Shown here piece by piece: positions 8,319 to 18,607 of a stretch of DNA of 64,000 nt (its first letter is position 1; each line of letters starts with the position of its first letter). Position numbers and translations under genes: made by a program. Origin of the DNA: Anabaena catenula FACHB-362 (GTDB lineage Bacteria; Cyanobacteriota; Cyanobacteriia; Cyanobacteriales; Nostocaceae); contig NZ_JACJTQ010000007.1 of the NCBI RefSeq assembly GCF_014698735.1, forward strand, positions 95,932-159,931. Reading direction: 5' to 3'. The notes under the pieces are model-generated. The model was not told the DNA's origin. It did not search any database and saw nothing but the letters and a program-made list of their open reading frames with translations.

Positions 8319-8762
8319 ATGCTTACCACAGTGCAGCAAGACCATCTGACGGTGAAGAGCGATCTTAAGCTCCTAAACCACGTACAACAATGGTTTGAAA
8401 AATTTTCTCTCCAATATTTATCTGAATTTGGCTGGTCAGAAAGCCAACTTTATCGCCTCAACTTAGCATTAGCAGAAGGCTTTACCAACGCAGTTCGTCA
8501 CGCTCATCGAGCATTACCACCAGAAACAGACATAGAAATTCAATTGAGTCTGTGGAATGACCGTTTAGAGATAAGAATTTGGGATCATGGTAAACCTTTT
8601 AATCCTGATGCTATAGTCGAGCCAGAGCCAGGCACTCTACAAGTAGGAGGGTATGGATGGTTTCTGCTTCGACGCTTGGCAGATCATGTTGTCTACGAAC
8701 GTGCTGCTGATAGCAGAAACTGTCTGCTGATTGTCAAATATTGTTTGGAAGGGCAATATTAA
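8319..8762 (+). CDS. Anti-sigma factor-type ATP-binding protein (RsbW-like)
   Basis: 147 residues from the ATG at 8319, which has AAGG five bases upstream; an earlier ATG at 8232 would add 29 residues without a good ribosome site. A HATPase_c fold is shown by the N-box LNLALAEGFTNAVRHAH, the G1 region IRIWDHGKPFNP (DHG = DxG type) and the glycine-rich GGYGWFLLRRLAD. This is the layout of stand-alone serine kinases such as RsbW/SpoIIAB, which phosphorylate an anti-sigma antagonist and bind a sigma factor. No partner gene is adjacent. It lies in the same direction as petBD. Confidence 0.85.
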   Translation: MLTTVQQDHLTVKSDLKLLNHVQQWFEKFSLQYLSEFGWSESQLYRLNLALAEGFTNAVRHAHRALPPETDIEIQLSLWNDRLEIRIWDHGKPFNPDAIVEPEPGTLQVGGYGWFLLRRLADHVVYERAADSRNCLLIVKYCLEGQY

Positions 8763-8798
8763 CAGGAACAAATTGTCAGCGCTGGGATTAATTCCTGT

Positions 8799-9515
8799 TT
8801 AAGCTAAGTCAAAAAGCAAGATTTCCGCTCTGAGGTTGGTACTAATTTCTAGTTGCTCTTCTCCAGTAATTTGTACTCCGTCCCCTGCTCTAAGTTCTTT
8901 ACCATTTAAAATTACTTCACCTGTTGCAATTTGTAACCAGGCATAACGATGAGGCTGGACGCGATAATTAATAATGTCTCCTTGCTCTAAAATAGATGCG
9001 TATAAATCAATATCTTGGTGAATAGTCACCGCATCATCACGTCCATCTTTAGCAGCAATTAAACGTAGTTTTCCCCGTTTTTCTTCTACAGAAAAAGTTT
9101 TTTGTTCATACCGTGGAGTTAATCCTAGGGTATCTGGTAACATCCAGATTTGCAGTAAGTGCAGTTCTTCAGTTTGTGAGGGATTAAATTCACTGTGCAT
9201 AATACCAGTCCCAGCACTCATAATTTGTGCGTCACCGGGACGAATTACCGAACCTGTACCCAAACTATCTTTATGTTCAACTGCACCTGACAAGACATAG
9301 GTAAGAATTTCCATATCTCGATGTCCGTGAGTAGGAAATCCAGCCCCAGCAGCAATCCTGTCATCATTTATGACTCGCAGAGAACGAAATCCCATGCGGT
9401 TTGCATCATAAAAATGACTGAAAGAAAATGTATGATAACTATCTAACCAGTCAATCTGACTATGACCGCGTGCATTTCCATCATGAATGATGTAGTTAAT
9501 TGTATTTTGAGACAT
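8799..9515 (-). CDS. Pirin family protein (YhhW-like bicupin)
   Basis: 238 residues, typical of short bacterial pirins. The cupin metal motif is clear: FPTHGHRDMEILTYVLSG with His-x-His, followed by GTGIMHSEFNPS. The N-terminus (DGNARGHSQIDWLDSYHTFS) is the usual pirin opening. Some relatives have quercetin 2,3-dioxygenase activity in vitro; the natural substrate in cyanobacteria is unknown. Its gene ends 36 bp from the convergent anti-sigma gene. Confidence 0.92.
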   Translation of the reverse strand: MSQNTINYIIHDGNARGHSQIDWLDSYHTFSFSHFYDANRMGFRSLRVINDDRIAAGAGFPTHGHRDMEILTYVLSGAVEHKDSLGTGSVIRPGDAQIMSAGTGIMHSEFNPSQTEELHLLQIWMLPDTLGLTPRYEQKTFSVEEKRGKLRLIAAKDGRDDAVTIHQDIDLYASILEQGDIINYRVQPHRYAWLQIATGEVILNGKELRAGDGVQITGEEQLEISTNLRAEILLFDLA

Positions 9516-9769
9516 GATTTAACCTCACTGTAAAGATGTATTTAATTGCAGAAATAATCAGCTTTTTTGTTAGTTAGTAATCAACCTTGATGTTGATAAA
9601 CAAACTGGTAAATCGGCTTTGAACTATTACTATAATAAAGCATACCCCTTGATAATAAAAAGTACGCACTTGTAAGTGCTGTACTTACCAAAAAGATACT
9701 ATTAAGTTATCCCCTCTCCATCTCTGTGGCAAAATTGATCAGAGTCCTCAAAAACTGATTATTCCCAGC

Positions 9770-12700
9770 ATGACCGCAACTATTCCCAATCTCTCTAGTC
9801 TCTACGAACCCTTCTCCACAGAAGCCAAATGGCAAAAATTCTGGGAAGACAACCAAGTTTACAAAGCTGACCCCAACCATAAGGGTGAACCTTACTGTAT
9901 CGTCATTCCCCCCCCAAACGTGACCGGTAGTTTGCACATGGGTCACGCTTTTGAAAGTGCGTTGATTGATACCCTCGTGCGCTACCATCGCATGAAAGGA
10001 CGCAATACCCTCTGGCTACCCGGAACCGACCACGCCAGCATTGCTGTACAAACCATTCTGGAAAAGCAACTCAAGGCTGAAGGTAAAACTCGCTATGATT
10101 TGGGACGCGAAAAATTCCTAGAACGCGCTTGGCAATGGAAAGCAGAATCTGGGGGTACAATTGTTAATCAACTGCGCCGTTTGGGTGTTTCGGTGGACTG
10201 GACACGGGAACGCTTCACTTTAGATGCAGGTTTATCGAAAGCTGTTTTAGAAGCATTTATCCGCCTCTATGATGAGGGACTGATTTATCGCGGTAATTAT
10301 TTGGTTAATTGGTGTCCCGCTTCTGGGTCTGCGGTATCTGATTTGGAAGTGGAACCAAAAGAGGTAAATGGTAATCTTTGGCACTTCCGTTATCCGCTGA
10401 GTGACGGTTCTGGTTTTGTAGAAGTGGCGACAACTCGACCAGAAACGATGCTAGGTGATACAGCAGTTGCGGTTAACCCCAATGATGAAAGGTATAAACA
10501 TTTAATTGGTAAAACCCTGACTTTGCCAATTATGAACCGAGAAATCCCCATTATTGGTGATGAGTTGGTTGACCCGGCTTTCGGTACTGGTTGCGTGAAG
10601 GTGACTCCAGCCCATGACCCCAATGATTTTGAAATGGGTAAACGTCATGATTTGCCGTTTATCAATATTATGAATAAAGACGGCACTTTGAACGAAAATG
10701 CCGGGGAGTTTCAAGGACAAGACCGCTTTGTGGCTAGGAAAAATGTGGTTTCTCGCCTAGAAGCAGATGGGGTTTTGGTGAAGATAGAAGATTATAAACA
10801 TACAGTACCTTATAGCGATCGCGGAAAAGTCCCCGTTGAACCTCTTCTTTCTACCCAGTGGTTTGTCAAAATTCGCCCCCTCGCTGACAAAACTCTCGAA
10901 TTCCTCGACCAGCAAAATTCCCCGGAAATTGTCCCCCAACGTTGGGCTAAGGTTTATCGTGATTGGTTGGTGAATTTGCGCGACTGGTGTGTTTCTCGTC
11001 AACTGTGGTGGGGTCATCAAATCCCCGCTTGGTACGCTGTCAGCGAAACCGACGGACAAATCACCGACTCAACACCTCATATCGTAGCGCGAACGGAAAC
11101 GGAAGCTTGGGAAAAAGCCAAATCACAATTTGGAGAAAATGTCCAACTAGAACAAGACCCCGATGTTTTAGATACTTGGTTTTCTTCTGGACTTTGGCCA
11201 TTTTCAACTTTAGGCTGGCCAGAACAAACCCCTGATTTAGCGACTTACTACCCCAATGCCACCTTAGTTACAGGTTTTGATATCATCTTTTTCTGGGTGG
11301 CGAGAATGACGATGATGGCGGGACATTTCACCGGACAAATGCCGTTTAAAACTGTTTACATTCACGGCTTGGTCAGGGATGAAAATAATAAGAAAATGTC
11401 GAAATCGGCAAATAATGGCATTGACCCATTATTGCTAATTGACAAATATGGAACTGATGCCCTGCGTTATACCTTAATTAAGGAAGTAGCCGGTGCTGGT
11501 CAAGATATTCGCTTAGAATATGACCGTAAAAAAGATGAATCAACATCTGTAGAAGCATCTCGTAACTTTGCCAATAAGTTATGGAATGCTGCCCGATTTG
11601 TGATGATGAATTTGGATGGGCAAACTCCGGCACAATTGGGTAAACCTGAGCCGACAGAACTCAGTGATAAATGGATTATTTCCCGTTATCATCAAGTAAT
11701 TAGACAAACTACAAATTACATCGACAATTACGGTTTAGGAGAAGCAGCTAAGGGACTTTATGAGTTTATTTGGGGTGACTTCTGTGATTGGTATATTGAA
11801 TTAGTAAAATCTCGCCTTCAAAAAGATGCAGACCCCGCATCTCTCAAAGTTGCCCAGCAAATTCTTGCTTATATACTGGAAGGAATTCTAAAACTACTTC
11901 ATCCCTTTATGCCTCATATTACTGAGGAAATTTGGCAAACTCTCACTCAACAACCAGCAGAAAGTCCGCAAATTCTAGCCTTACAGCCCTATCCTGAAGC
12001 AGATGAAAAATTAATTGACCAAACATTGGAAGAACAGTTTGAATTGTTAATTAATACTATTCGTACAATTCGCAATTTACGGGCTGAAGCTGATATCAAA
12101 CCAGGGGTAAAAATCACTGCTAATTTGCAAAGTGAAAGCGAAAATGAACGTTTTATCCTCAATGCAGGACAGTCTTATATTCAAGATTTGGCCAAGGTAG
12201 AAACTTTAACTATTACTGACAAGACTCTGATTGATGAACCTCAAAAACCATCAATTTTAAATAAATCAGCTTTTCAGGGTTTAAAAGCTATTGGCTTAAT
12301 TATTGTCGGACTTGTTTTTTTAAGAGTGGGTATTATTGTCGGGAATGCAACTTTGCGTCTTCCTATTTTTGGGACTTTCTTTGAAACCGTTGGTCTTGGT
12401 TATGCTGGTTGGTTTGTTGTTCGCAATATACTCAATGCGGAAGGTAGACAAAAGTTATTTACCAGTTCTTCTGTGCCAACTGATAGCCAAAATATATCAC
12501 AGCCAGAAACCACTCCAACCCAGGAATCAGACAATTCTATTGCTGGTGTTGTCGGTACTGTCCAAGTGGTAATTCCCTTAAAAGGTGTTGTCGATATTGA
12601 AGCTCTCCGTGCCAAACTAGAGAAGAGTATCAATAAAGCTGAAGCTGAAGTTGCATCTTTAAGTTATAGACTGAGTAATCCTAAGTTTGTGGATAAAGCT

Positions 12701-12790
12701 CCCGCAGATGTAGTTCAAGGTGTACGGGATGCTTTAGCAGAGGCTGAGAAACAAGCGGAAATTTTGCGCGTTCGCTTGCGTACTTTATAA
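9770..12790 (+). CDS. valS: Valyl-tRNA synthetase with inserted CAAD membrane domain
   Basis: 1006 residues, longer than usual for ValRS (about 880-950). Class I signatures are present: [15 protein letters not shown] near residue 50 and KMSKS near 541, with the CP1 editing domain between. After the anticodon-binding domain (about residue 820) a foreign block is inserted with two hydrophobic helices, [18 protein letters not shown] (about 840-857) and [11 protein letters not shown] (about 873-884), before the C-terminal coiled-coil arm ([19 protein letters not shown]). This matches the CAAD domain known from cyanobacterial synthetases, which anchors them to thylakoids. Located 254 bp after the divergent pirin gene. 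Confidence 0.97.
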   Translation: MTATIPNLSSLYEPFSTEAKWQKFWEDNQVYKADPNHKGEPYCIVIPPPNVTGSLHMGHAFESALIDTLVRYHRMKGRNTLWLPGTDHASIAVQTILEKQLKAEGKTRYDLGREKFLERAWQWKAESGGTIVNQLRRLGVSVDWTRERFTLDAGLSKAVLEAFIRLYDEGLIYRGNYLVNWCPASGSAVSDLEVEPKEVNGNLWHFRYPLSDGSGFVEVATTRPETMLGDTAVAVNPNDERYKHLIGKTLTLPIMNREIPIIGDELVDPAFGTGCVKVTPAHDPNDFEMGKRHDLPFINIMNKDGTLNENAGEFQGQDRFVARKNVVSRLEADGVLVKIEDYKHTVPYSDRGKVPVEPLLSTQWFVKIRPLADKTLEFLDQQNSPEIVPQRWAKVYRDWLVNLRDWCVSRQLWWGHQIPAWYAVSETDGQITDSTPHIVARTETEAWEKAKSQFGENVQLEQDPDVLDTWFSSGLWPFSTLGWPEQTPDLATYYPNATLVTGFDIIFFWVARMTMMAGHFTGQMPFKTVYIHGLVRDENNKKMSKSANNGIDPLLLIDKYGTDALRYTLIKEVAGAGQDIRLEYDRKKDESTSVEASRNFANKLWNAARFVMMNLDGQTPAQLGKPEPTELSDKWIISRYHQVIRQTTNYIDNYGLGEAAKGLYEFIWGDFCDWYIELVKSRLQKDADPASLKVAQQILAYILEGILKLLHPFMPHITEEIWQTLTQQPAESPQILALQPYPEADEKLIDQTLEEQFELLINTIRTIRNLRAEADIKPGVKITANLQSESENERFILNAGQSYIQDLAKVETLTITDKTLIDEPQKPSILNKSAFQGLKAIGLIIVGLVFLRVGIIVGNATLRLPIFGTFFETVGLGYAGWFVVRNILNAEGRQKLFTSSSVPTDSQNISQPETTPTQESDNSIAGVVGTVQVVIPLKGVVDIEALRAKLEKSINKAEAEVASLSYRLSNPKFVDKAPADVVQGVRDALAEAEKQAEILRVRLRTL

Positions 12791-12816
12791 CAAGTGATTG
12801 GTGATAGGAATAAACT

Positions 12817-12855
12817 TACCAATCACCAATTACCAATTACCAATCACCAATTACC
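12817..12855. repeat. Heptamer repeat (CAATTAC words)
   Basis: Tandem imperfect units of CAATTAC/CAATCAC between valS and the next gene. They form an apparent N-terminal extension of the next reading frame, which argues for the later ATG at 12867 as its true start. Confidence 0.75.
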
Positions 12856-12866
12856 TAATAGCGACA

Positions 12867-13298
12867 ATGCTATACCTAGCTCAAGTACGTAAAAACGAAT
12901 TTTTAGACCAGTACCAATTACACTTATTAGCAAGTCAGGAAACTGAATATTGTTGGTCAATGATTTCCGAAGAGGCGTTTATTCTCCTGGGAAAAGAAAA
13001 CACATTGAGTGAAAAAATGCTGGTGTTAGTAGAGCTTTCCCCTACAGGTGAAGTTGAAAGAATTGAAGATGCTACCAACTGGATACTGAATGTAGTGCAA
13101 ACCTACCTCACAACTGGTATTACTCCAGAGTTTTTACAACAGGAAGCAGATAAAGCGGAAAATTGGCGACAATCTCTAACATTGCAAAACCAGGATTTAG
13201 CACGTCGTTCCTTAGAATTAGAAGCTCGTCGTGAACAAATTCAAGCTTTAGAAGAAAGTATTAACCGGGAAAAAACAGATCAACAAGATAATTCATAA
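12867..13298 (+). CDS. Conserved cyanobacterial protein with C-terminal coiled coil
   Basis: 143 residues from the ATG at 12867; the upstream in-frame stretch is heptamer repeat and unlikely to be coding. I do not recognise a named family. The first 85 residues look globular (MLYLAQVRKNEFLDQYQLHL onward), and residues 95-143 are a strongly charged helix (RRSLELEARREQIQALEESI) likely to form a coiled coil. It follows valS by about 75 bp on the same strand but repeats separate them. Cytoplasmic, no signal peptide. Confidence 0.75.
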   Translation: MLYLAQVRKNEFLDQYQLHLLASQETEYCWSMISEEAFILLGKENTLSEKMLVLVELSPTGEVERIEDATNWILNVVQTYLTTGITPEFLQQEADKAENWRQSLTLQNQDLARRSLELEARREQIQALEESINREKTDQQDNS

Positions 13299-13391
13299 GC
13301 AGTAGGCAGAATCTTCCACCTTGTCTGCTGAGGTACAAATTCATCTGCGGTTAGTTCTTTCTTGTCGTACCTCACTTAAATAAAAATCGCC

Positions 13392-13425
13392 ATAACCCCA
13401 TGTCTAAAACTAGGGGTTATTTTGA
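13392..13425. terminator. Bidirectional terminator between convergent genes
   Basis: Perfect stem ATAACCCC (13392-13399) / GGGGTTAT (13413-13420), followed by TTTG on the plus strand. Located between two convergent genes. Confidence 0.7.
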
Positions 13426-13501
13426 ATTTTGTGAAAGTGGCTTGCTGTAAGCACTATGGTGAATTTTGAATTGATTTGTCCCCAATTACCAATTACCTGT
13501 T

Positions 13502-15493
13502 TTATTCTGATGCTAATAATTGGCGAATTAATCTTGTGACAGCTTTTTCTGTAAAGCGATTAGCAATTTGTTGACCTAAATGATGCACTCTGGGATTAAC
13601 AAGTATCTGAGCTACCTGAGGAGCAAGTTGAGCAGGATCAAATCCCTTTGTTTGTCGAAGAATACCCAAAATGCGTTTGATATTATCTAAGGTTTGTTGT
13701 TGTTCTAATGTAGCAGCGGGCATTTCATTAACTGCTGTCAATCCTACTCTTTCTCTCAATACATAAGTAAAATTATGCATGGCATTTTTGCTAAGAGCAT
13801 CAATTCCGTTGACAAACTCATCGACCAACCTGTCACGAATAAATGCACCCCGTTCCGAAGACAGAAACTCTACTCCTTGATTTAATACTAAGTTCAGATC
13901 GTATTCTTGATTTTTCCGGGCATTTGTTAACAAGTTTTCTAGGCGATTCCAACGGAATTTACCATCTTTAAATAGTAACTCTTGCAATGATGTTCTTAAT
14001 TCATCCGCTGGATCTGTTAACAGGCGTTTAGAAACGTAAGGATAAGCTTCACTGAGAACTTTGAAATCAGGATCGATATAAATAGCAATACCTTCCAAAG
14101 TCACCAAAGAACGAATAATTAAAGCATAGTAGGGAGGTACGCGGAAGGGATACTCATACATTAAAGCTGATAAATCATCGGTGATGCTTTTAATGTTGAG
14201 TTCGGCGACACTTGCACCTTGAGCGTTAGCAAATACTCTGGAAAACGCGGGAATAATTGGTGTTAAGTCGGTTTCTGGGGTGAGAAATTCTAATTTAACG
14301 TAGTCTTTTGCTAATGAGTCAAAGTCACGGTTAACGACGTGAACGATCGCTTCAATTAAACCATAACGCTGTGGTGGCTTAATCTCGCTCATCATCCCAA
14401 AGTCAAGATAAGCCAATTTACCATCAAAGGTAGCTAACAAATTACCAGGGTGGGGGTCAGCATGGAAAAACCCATGTTCTAATAATTGACGTAGAGAACA
14501 CTGTACACCTATTTCAATTAAATAACGGGCGTTGATACCCAGTTCCTGAAGTTCTTGTGTTTGGGTTAATTTAATCCCATTAATCCACTCCATCGTCAAC
14601 ACACGACGATTGGTGTATTCCCAATAAATTTTCGGTACATATATGTCTTGCATATGACCGTATAATTCAAAAAAGCGTTCAGCATTTTCGCCTTCGTGGA
14701 TATAATCCATTTCTTCAAAAATGCGATCGCCCAATTCATCCAAAATCCCGACTAAATCACTGCGTACCCGTTTGACTTTTCTCTGCACCAAACCAGCCAA
14801 AAAGCGCAAAATATACAAGTCAATAGTGATAGTTTCACGCAAATCTGGACGCTGGACTTTAATCGCCACTTCTTCCCCAGTTTTTAGCTTACCTTTATAT
14901 ACTTGTCCCAAGGAAGCTGCCGCAATTGGCTCGATGGAAATTTCCGCGTAAATATTCTCTGGGGTTGCTCCTAGCTCTTCTTCGATAAACTGGTAAGCTA
15001 TTTCGTTAGCAAAAGCTGGTAATTGATCTTGTAGTTTAGTTAATTCTTCCAGATACACCGGAGGAACTAAATCCGGCCTAGTAGACAAAGCCTGGCCAAT
15101 TTTGATGTAAGCAGGCCCCAATTTCGTCAGCAAAGTTCGTAATTCAATGGCTCGTCGGCTATCATTTTTGACGACAATTCCCCGTTTCTTATCCCACCAT
15201 ATTCCCAAAACAAAGGACAAGATTGGTTGTAAAACTGCCAAAATCCGCCGAAAAACCTGCCAAGGTTTGTCTTTGTAATAGGATCGGATCTCTTCAGGAT
15301 CATAAAGCAGCATCTCTGGTTCAGCTTTAGCTGTAGCTAGTATTGTCTGTTGTTGAGATGCTGAAAATCTTGGCGAATTGTTAACCAAGGTTTGTGTAAC
15401 ATTTTCTGGTACTACTTCAATCACGGACAATTCGCCTGCGTGACTGTCCTCCGGACTTGATCGGTAACTAGGGGGAAGTGTCTTAACTATCAT
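13502..15493 (-). CDS. ABC1/UbiB family atypical protein kinase
   Basis: About 663 residues from the ATG at 15493; the longer frame to 15565 needs a TTG. ABC1 hallmarks are in order: KIGQALSTRPDLVP (KxGQ), AAASLGQVYKG (Ala-rich nucleotide loop), EEMDYIHEGENAERF, and the catalytic FFHADPHPGNLL and LAYLDFGM. Family members support quinone biosynthesis and lipid homeostasis; plastid homologues sit in plastoglobules and control prenylquinones. The role here, probably plastoquinone/tocopherol regulation, is inferred. About 150 C-terminal residues beyond the kinase core are helical and end LIRQLLASE. No neighbours suggest a pathway. Confidence 0.92.
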   Translation of the reverse strand: MIVKTLPPSYRSSPEDSHAGELSVIEVVPENVTQTLVNNSPRFSASQQQTILATAKAEPEMLLYDPEEIRSYYKDKPWQVFRRILAVLQPILSFVLGIWWDKKRGIVVKNDSRRAIELRTLLTKLGPAYIKIGQALSTRPDLVPPVYLEELTKLQDQLPAFANEIAYQFIEEELGATPENIYAEISIEPIAAASLGQVYKGKLKTGEEVAIKVQRPDLRETITIDLYILRFLAGLVQRKVKRVRSDLVGILDELGDRIFEEMDYIHEGENAERFFELYGHMQDIYVPKIYWEYTNRRVLTMEWINGIKLTQTQELQELGINARYLIEIGVQCSLRQLLEHGFFHADPHPGNLLATFDGKLAYLDFGMMSEIKPPQRYGLIEAIVHVVNRDFDSLAKDYVKLEFLTPETDLTPIIPAFSRVFANAQGASVAELNIKSITDDLSALMYEYPFRVPPYYALIIRSLVTLEGIAIYIDPDFKVLSEAYPYVSKRLLTDPADELRTSLQELLFKDGKFRWNRLENLLTNARKNQEYDLNLVLNQGVEFLSSERGAFIRDRLVDEFVNGIDALSKNAMHNFTYVLRERVGLTAVNEMPAATLEQQQTLDNIKRILGILRQTKGFDPAQLAPQVAQILVNPRVHHLGQQIANRFTEKAVTRLIRQLLASE

Positions 15494-16029
15494 GAAGAAA
15501 GCCACCGGGTTTATGAACGTTGTTAAGTATTGTAACAATATATTGCCATTTCCGCATATCCCCAACAGGTAGAAACCGGAATCGGAGATCGAGATGATTT
15601 GTTGATCAGAAGACCTTAAAACTCTTATATTGCAAGTATTATAGCCTTTTTAGCTTCACTCCATTAATAGTTGCAAAATAATTTTGATAGATGGATAGCC
15701 CGAAACCATTACCTGTCTGTGTTTCACAATCTAAAATCGTACAAACGGGCGCGGTTTGCGCTCCTGCAACATAAGAAAGAAACACAACTATTACCTCTTT
15801 TCTCCTTTCTGTCACCTGTTAAGAGTCACCTGCTATACCTCCTGCAACTTGCAATCTTCTGTAAAGTCCCAAATTCAAAATAAGTACTTAAGCAAACAAA
15901 AAACAGGACTTACTGTAAGTGTAAATCCTGACAAGTTTCGATATCGATTTCAGAAATGATTTTTGCTCAAATAAATCATTCCGTAAAACAGACAAGATGC
16001 CTGTCACATAACCTTTTTGATTTATAAGT
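15494..16029. other. Non-coding spacer, two small hairpins
   Basis: 536 bp with no convincing gene. Near its right end are AGGACTTAC ... TGTAAATCCT (about 15904-15930) and AATGATTT / AAATCATT (15955-15980); the second lies 50 bp beyond the BON lipoprotein stop and may end its transcript. Confidence 0.5.
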
Positions 16030-16500
16030 TTATGGCTTTTTCACAGGTGTAACTTTTGCTTCTACCTTAACGCTTTTCACACCTTTGACTCCCTTAACCA
16101 AAGTTTCAGCTTTTTTGAGTTCTTCAGAAGAAGTAGCTGCACCTTTGAGGATAATTTCACCATCTTTATTCTCTACTTCCAACTTATTGCTAGGTAAAGC
16201 TTCTTTTAACTTTTTGCTAACTTCGGTTTTCAAGTCGCTGGTAGCTTTGGTAGCCCCAGGAGTAATTTTTGTGGTTGTGTTTCCTGGTGTAGTTGTAGCT
16301 TCTGGTGTGCTTGTAGCTGCTGTAGTAGGTTGAGCAGTTTTATCTGTAGTTTGTGTAGTTTCAGACGCAGGTTTTGCTGGTACTGAAGGAGCTTCATTAG
16401 TTGTACCAGGAGTTTCTGAACCAGTTTTAGGAGCTTCTTGGCAACCAAAAACACCCGCTACTAAAATGCCACTAACGAGGAAAGGAATTAATTTTTTCAT
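16030..16500 (-). CDS. BON-domain lipoprotein
   Basis: 156 residues. Signal peptide with lipobox (LVAGVFGC, Cys20) predicts a lipid-anchored exported protein. Residues 22-90 are a low-complexity Thr/Pro/Ala linker (e.g. TTAATSTPEATTTPGNTTTK). The last 65 residues form a BON domain: SDLKTEVSKKLKEAL, then EVENKDGEIILKGAATS and KGVKGVKSVKVEAKV. BON domains (as in OsmY) bind membranes or help envelope stability. Single gene, divergent from the histidine kinase gene across 578 bp. Confidence 0.85.
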   Translation of the reverse strand: MKKLIPFLVSGILVAGVFGCQEAPKTGSETPGTTNEAPSVPAKPASETTQTTDKTAQPTTAATSTPEATTTPGNTTTKITPGATKATSDLKTEVSKKLKEALPSNKLEVENKDGEIILKGAATSSEELKKAETLVKGVKGVKSVKVEAKVTPVKKP

Positions 16501-16619
16501 GTGTTATCTCCCAATTGAGTACTTGAAGCGATTTACTGATTGTGTGATGCCCAGGAGCGAATCTTAAAACAGAAATTAAACACAGGAGAAAATTAGTGCT
16601 TAAGCAAGCACCGGATTTG

Positions 16620-16776
16620 CAGAAAATTGAAACTAGGACAACTTCTGTCGGCTCAAATCCATTAGCCTATACTGACAAGCGCCAATTCAATTTTCTGGAT
16701 GGTTACAGACTTGTGGGGACTGGTATTTGGTAAAAGACTCTCTATTGACATGAGTTAGAGTCTTAGCCGCTTTTTA
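16620..16776 (+). ncRNA. Candidate structured RNA
   Basis: A perfect 12-bp inverted repeat CAGAAAATTGAA (16620-16631) / TTCAATTTTCTG (16686-16697) encloses smaller pairings TAGG/CCTA and GGCT/AGCC. A second perfect stem AAGACTCT (16734-16741) / AGAGTCTT (16757-16764) follows and leads into GCCGCTTTTT, a terminator-like end. There is no reading frame here. Strand is inferred from the T-run. I cannot match it to a named RNA family. Confidence 0.4.
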
Positions 16777-17078
16777 AGGGTAGATCATGCTGTCCCACAT
16801 AGGTCACTTGATGTTATCAGATTTGGAGCAGTTTGACGCATCTTCCATCAAAATTTTATAAATTGTGGGGTGATAGGGGAAGAGGTAATTGGCTGACTTC
16901 ATGCTCCTTTGCTCCTCCCTGCCCTTGAAAATTATGAATCCAGGGGAAATTTCGCCTTAATTGTTCGGTTCTACGACTGTCATTAGTACAGAAATCACTA
17001 TAACCTCGTAAGTATGTAGTGCAATGTCTGCTTTAGCTGCTGTAAGACGCTCTTGAATCAACGAAGGGGTGAAAACCT

Positions 17079-18584
17079 GTGTACGAATGGATCTTGCCAA
17101 GTTTGAGGGAAGTTTTAGCCCAGAGCCAATCAAGTATGGCTGATTGTTCATCTGCCAAAGCCGAGCAGCAATGGCGCATCAGTTTGGCAGCTACAGAACA
17201 TCTACTACTCAATTCTTTAGCCACAACTTCGTCTGACATAACTCAAGGTTTAGTTTTAACTGCACCAGCACCCTTATTTAGTCAACCAAAACTGACTCAA
17301 AGTTTACAAACAGTAACTTTTACAGCAAAACCTTTTAATCCGTTGGCTTTGATGCCCTTTCACATCTCACCAGCAATGGCGGGGAGTGTAGTACCAGAAG
17401 TGATGTCTTCTCTCGGAAACGCTACGCGAGTGAGGGGCTGCGGCTACAAACCTGATGAAATCAATCCTGATGAATCTATCTTACCTTTATTACCTGCTGA
17501 TCCTCTAGGATCAGAGCGGTTTTGCTTGGTATTTACAGAAAAATTTAGATTAGTTCTGGTTTTGTCAGAACACAAAAGCGGTAAAAAAGAATTTTTATTT
17601 TCCTTTGAACCAGAGGTAGTGCAGCAGGCTTGGCGATCGCTAGGCGCTAGGGTAATCTTGACTAATCCAGAGTTATTCGCTGAGTTAGACGTGTTAGTCG
17701 AAAAGTACGCCCCAGTTGCACCAAACTATCAGACCATAATTCAATTTAGCCAGTTACTGCTTCAGGAATTAGCAGAGCCAGAAGCGGATAAAGTCACACA
17801 TACTCCTCCTATTTCCCCATCTCACCATATTCCTGTTTCCCCGTCAGCAAAACCATCCTCTCGTCCCGATGTAGAATTACTACAAGCCTTTGCTCACGAA
17901 GTCCGCACCCCACTGACAACAATTCGCACTTTGACTCGTTTACTCCTCAAGCGAAAGGATTTACCTACTACTGTAATTAATCGCTTAGGAGTTATTGATC
18001 ATGAATGTACTGAGCAAATTGATCGCATGGAGTTGCTGTTTAAAGCAGCTGAATTAGAAACTTGTGCGGCAGCTAAATCTGCGAATACACAACTAACGCC
18101 CATGTCTCTAGATCAAGTATTGCAGCAAAGTATCCCTCGTTGGCAACAAGCAGCAACTCGACGAAATTTAACTTTAGATGTGGCTTTACCTCAGCAATTG
18201 CCAACGGTGGTAAGTAATCCCGCTATGCTAGATCGGGTACTTACTGGCTTAATGGAAAATTTTACCCGCAGTTTACCTCCCGGTAGTTCTATTCAAGTTC
18301 AGGTTAGTCCAGCAGGTGATCAACTCAAGTTACAATTATCTCCTCAATTGGATTGCCACGATTCAACCAGAACTGCAACACTACCAATTCGTAAATCTTT
18401 AGGTCAATTATTAATGTTCCAACCGGAAACAGGAACAATTAGTTTAAATATTGCGGCAACTAAGCATCTGTTTCAAGCGATTGGTGGTAAGTTGATTGTG
18501 CGTCAGAGTCCTCAATATGGGGAAGTGTTGACGATTTTCTTACCTTTAGAAGTTAGTAAGAACGAAAAAGTAAAAATTAAATAA
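17079..18584 (+). CDS. Sensor-type histidine kinase with degenerate ATPase domain
   Basis: 501 residues from a GTG, supported by AAGGGG about eight bases upstream. Residues 1-240 resemble no sensor I recognise and lack membrane helices. The dimerisation domain is clear: FAHEVRTPLTTIRTLTRLLL with phospho-acceptor His273. The ATPase part keeps an N-box-like LTGLMENFTRSLPPGSSI and a C-terminal GGKLIVRQSPQYGEVLTIFL, but the DxGxG (G1) motif is replaced by QLSPQLDCHDST. It may bind ATP weakly or act as a phosphotransfer partner. A soluble kinase with no cognate regulator adjacent. Codons near 17401-17445 (SSLGNATRVRGCG) look like an inserted small repeat. Confidence 0.8.
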   Translation: MYEWILPSLREVLAQSQSSMADCSSAKAEQQWRISLAATEHLLLNSLATTSSDITQGLVLTAPAPLFSQPKLTQSLQTVTFTAKPFNPLALMPFHISPAMAGSVVPEVMSSLGNATRVRGCGYKPDEINPDESILPLLPADPLGSERFCLVFTEKFRLVLVLSEHKSGKKEFLFSFEPEVVQQAWRSLGARVILTNPELFAELDVLVEKYAPVAPNYQTIIQFSQLLLQELAEPEADKVTHTPPISPSHHIPVSPSAKPSSRPDVELLQAFAHEVRTPLTTIRTLTRLLLKRKDLPTTVINRLGVIDHECTEQIDRMELLFKAAELETCAAAKSANTQLTPMSLDQVLQQSIPRWQQAATRRNLTLDVALPQQLPTVVSNPAMLDRVLTGLMENFTRSLPPGSSIQVQVSPAGDQLKLQLSPQLDCHDSTRTATLPIRKSLGQLLMFQPETGTISLNIAATKHLFQAIGGKLIVRQSPQYGEVLTIFLPLEVSKNEKVKIK

Positions 18585-18607
18585 TTTGGCTTGGCGAATA
18601 ATATATT

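Noticed and set aside
9707..9988. Minus-strand frame over the start of valS
   Set aside because: Shadow of the valS coding sequence with no ribosome site and no family likeness.
15671..15959. Two overlapping small plus-strand frames after the ABC1 kinase
   Set aside because: No ribosome sites, no family features, and they overlap each other in different frames in spacer DNA.
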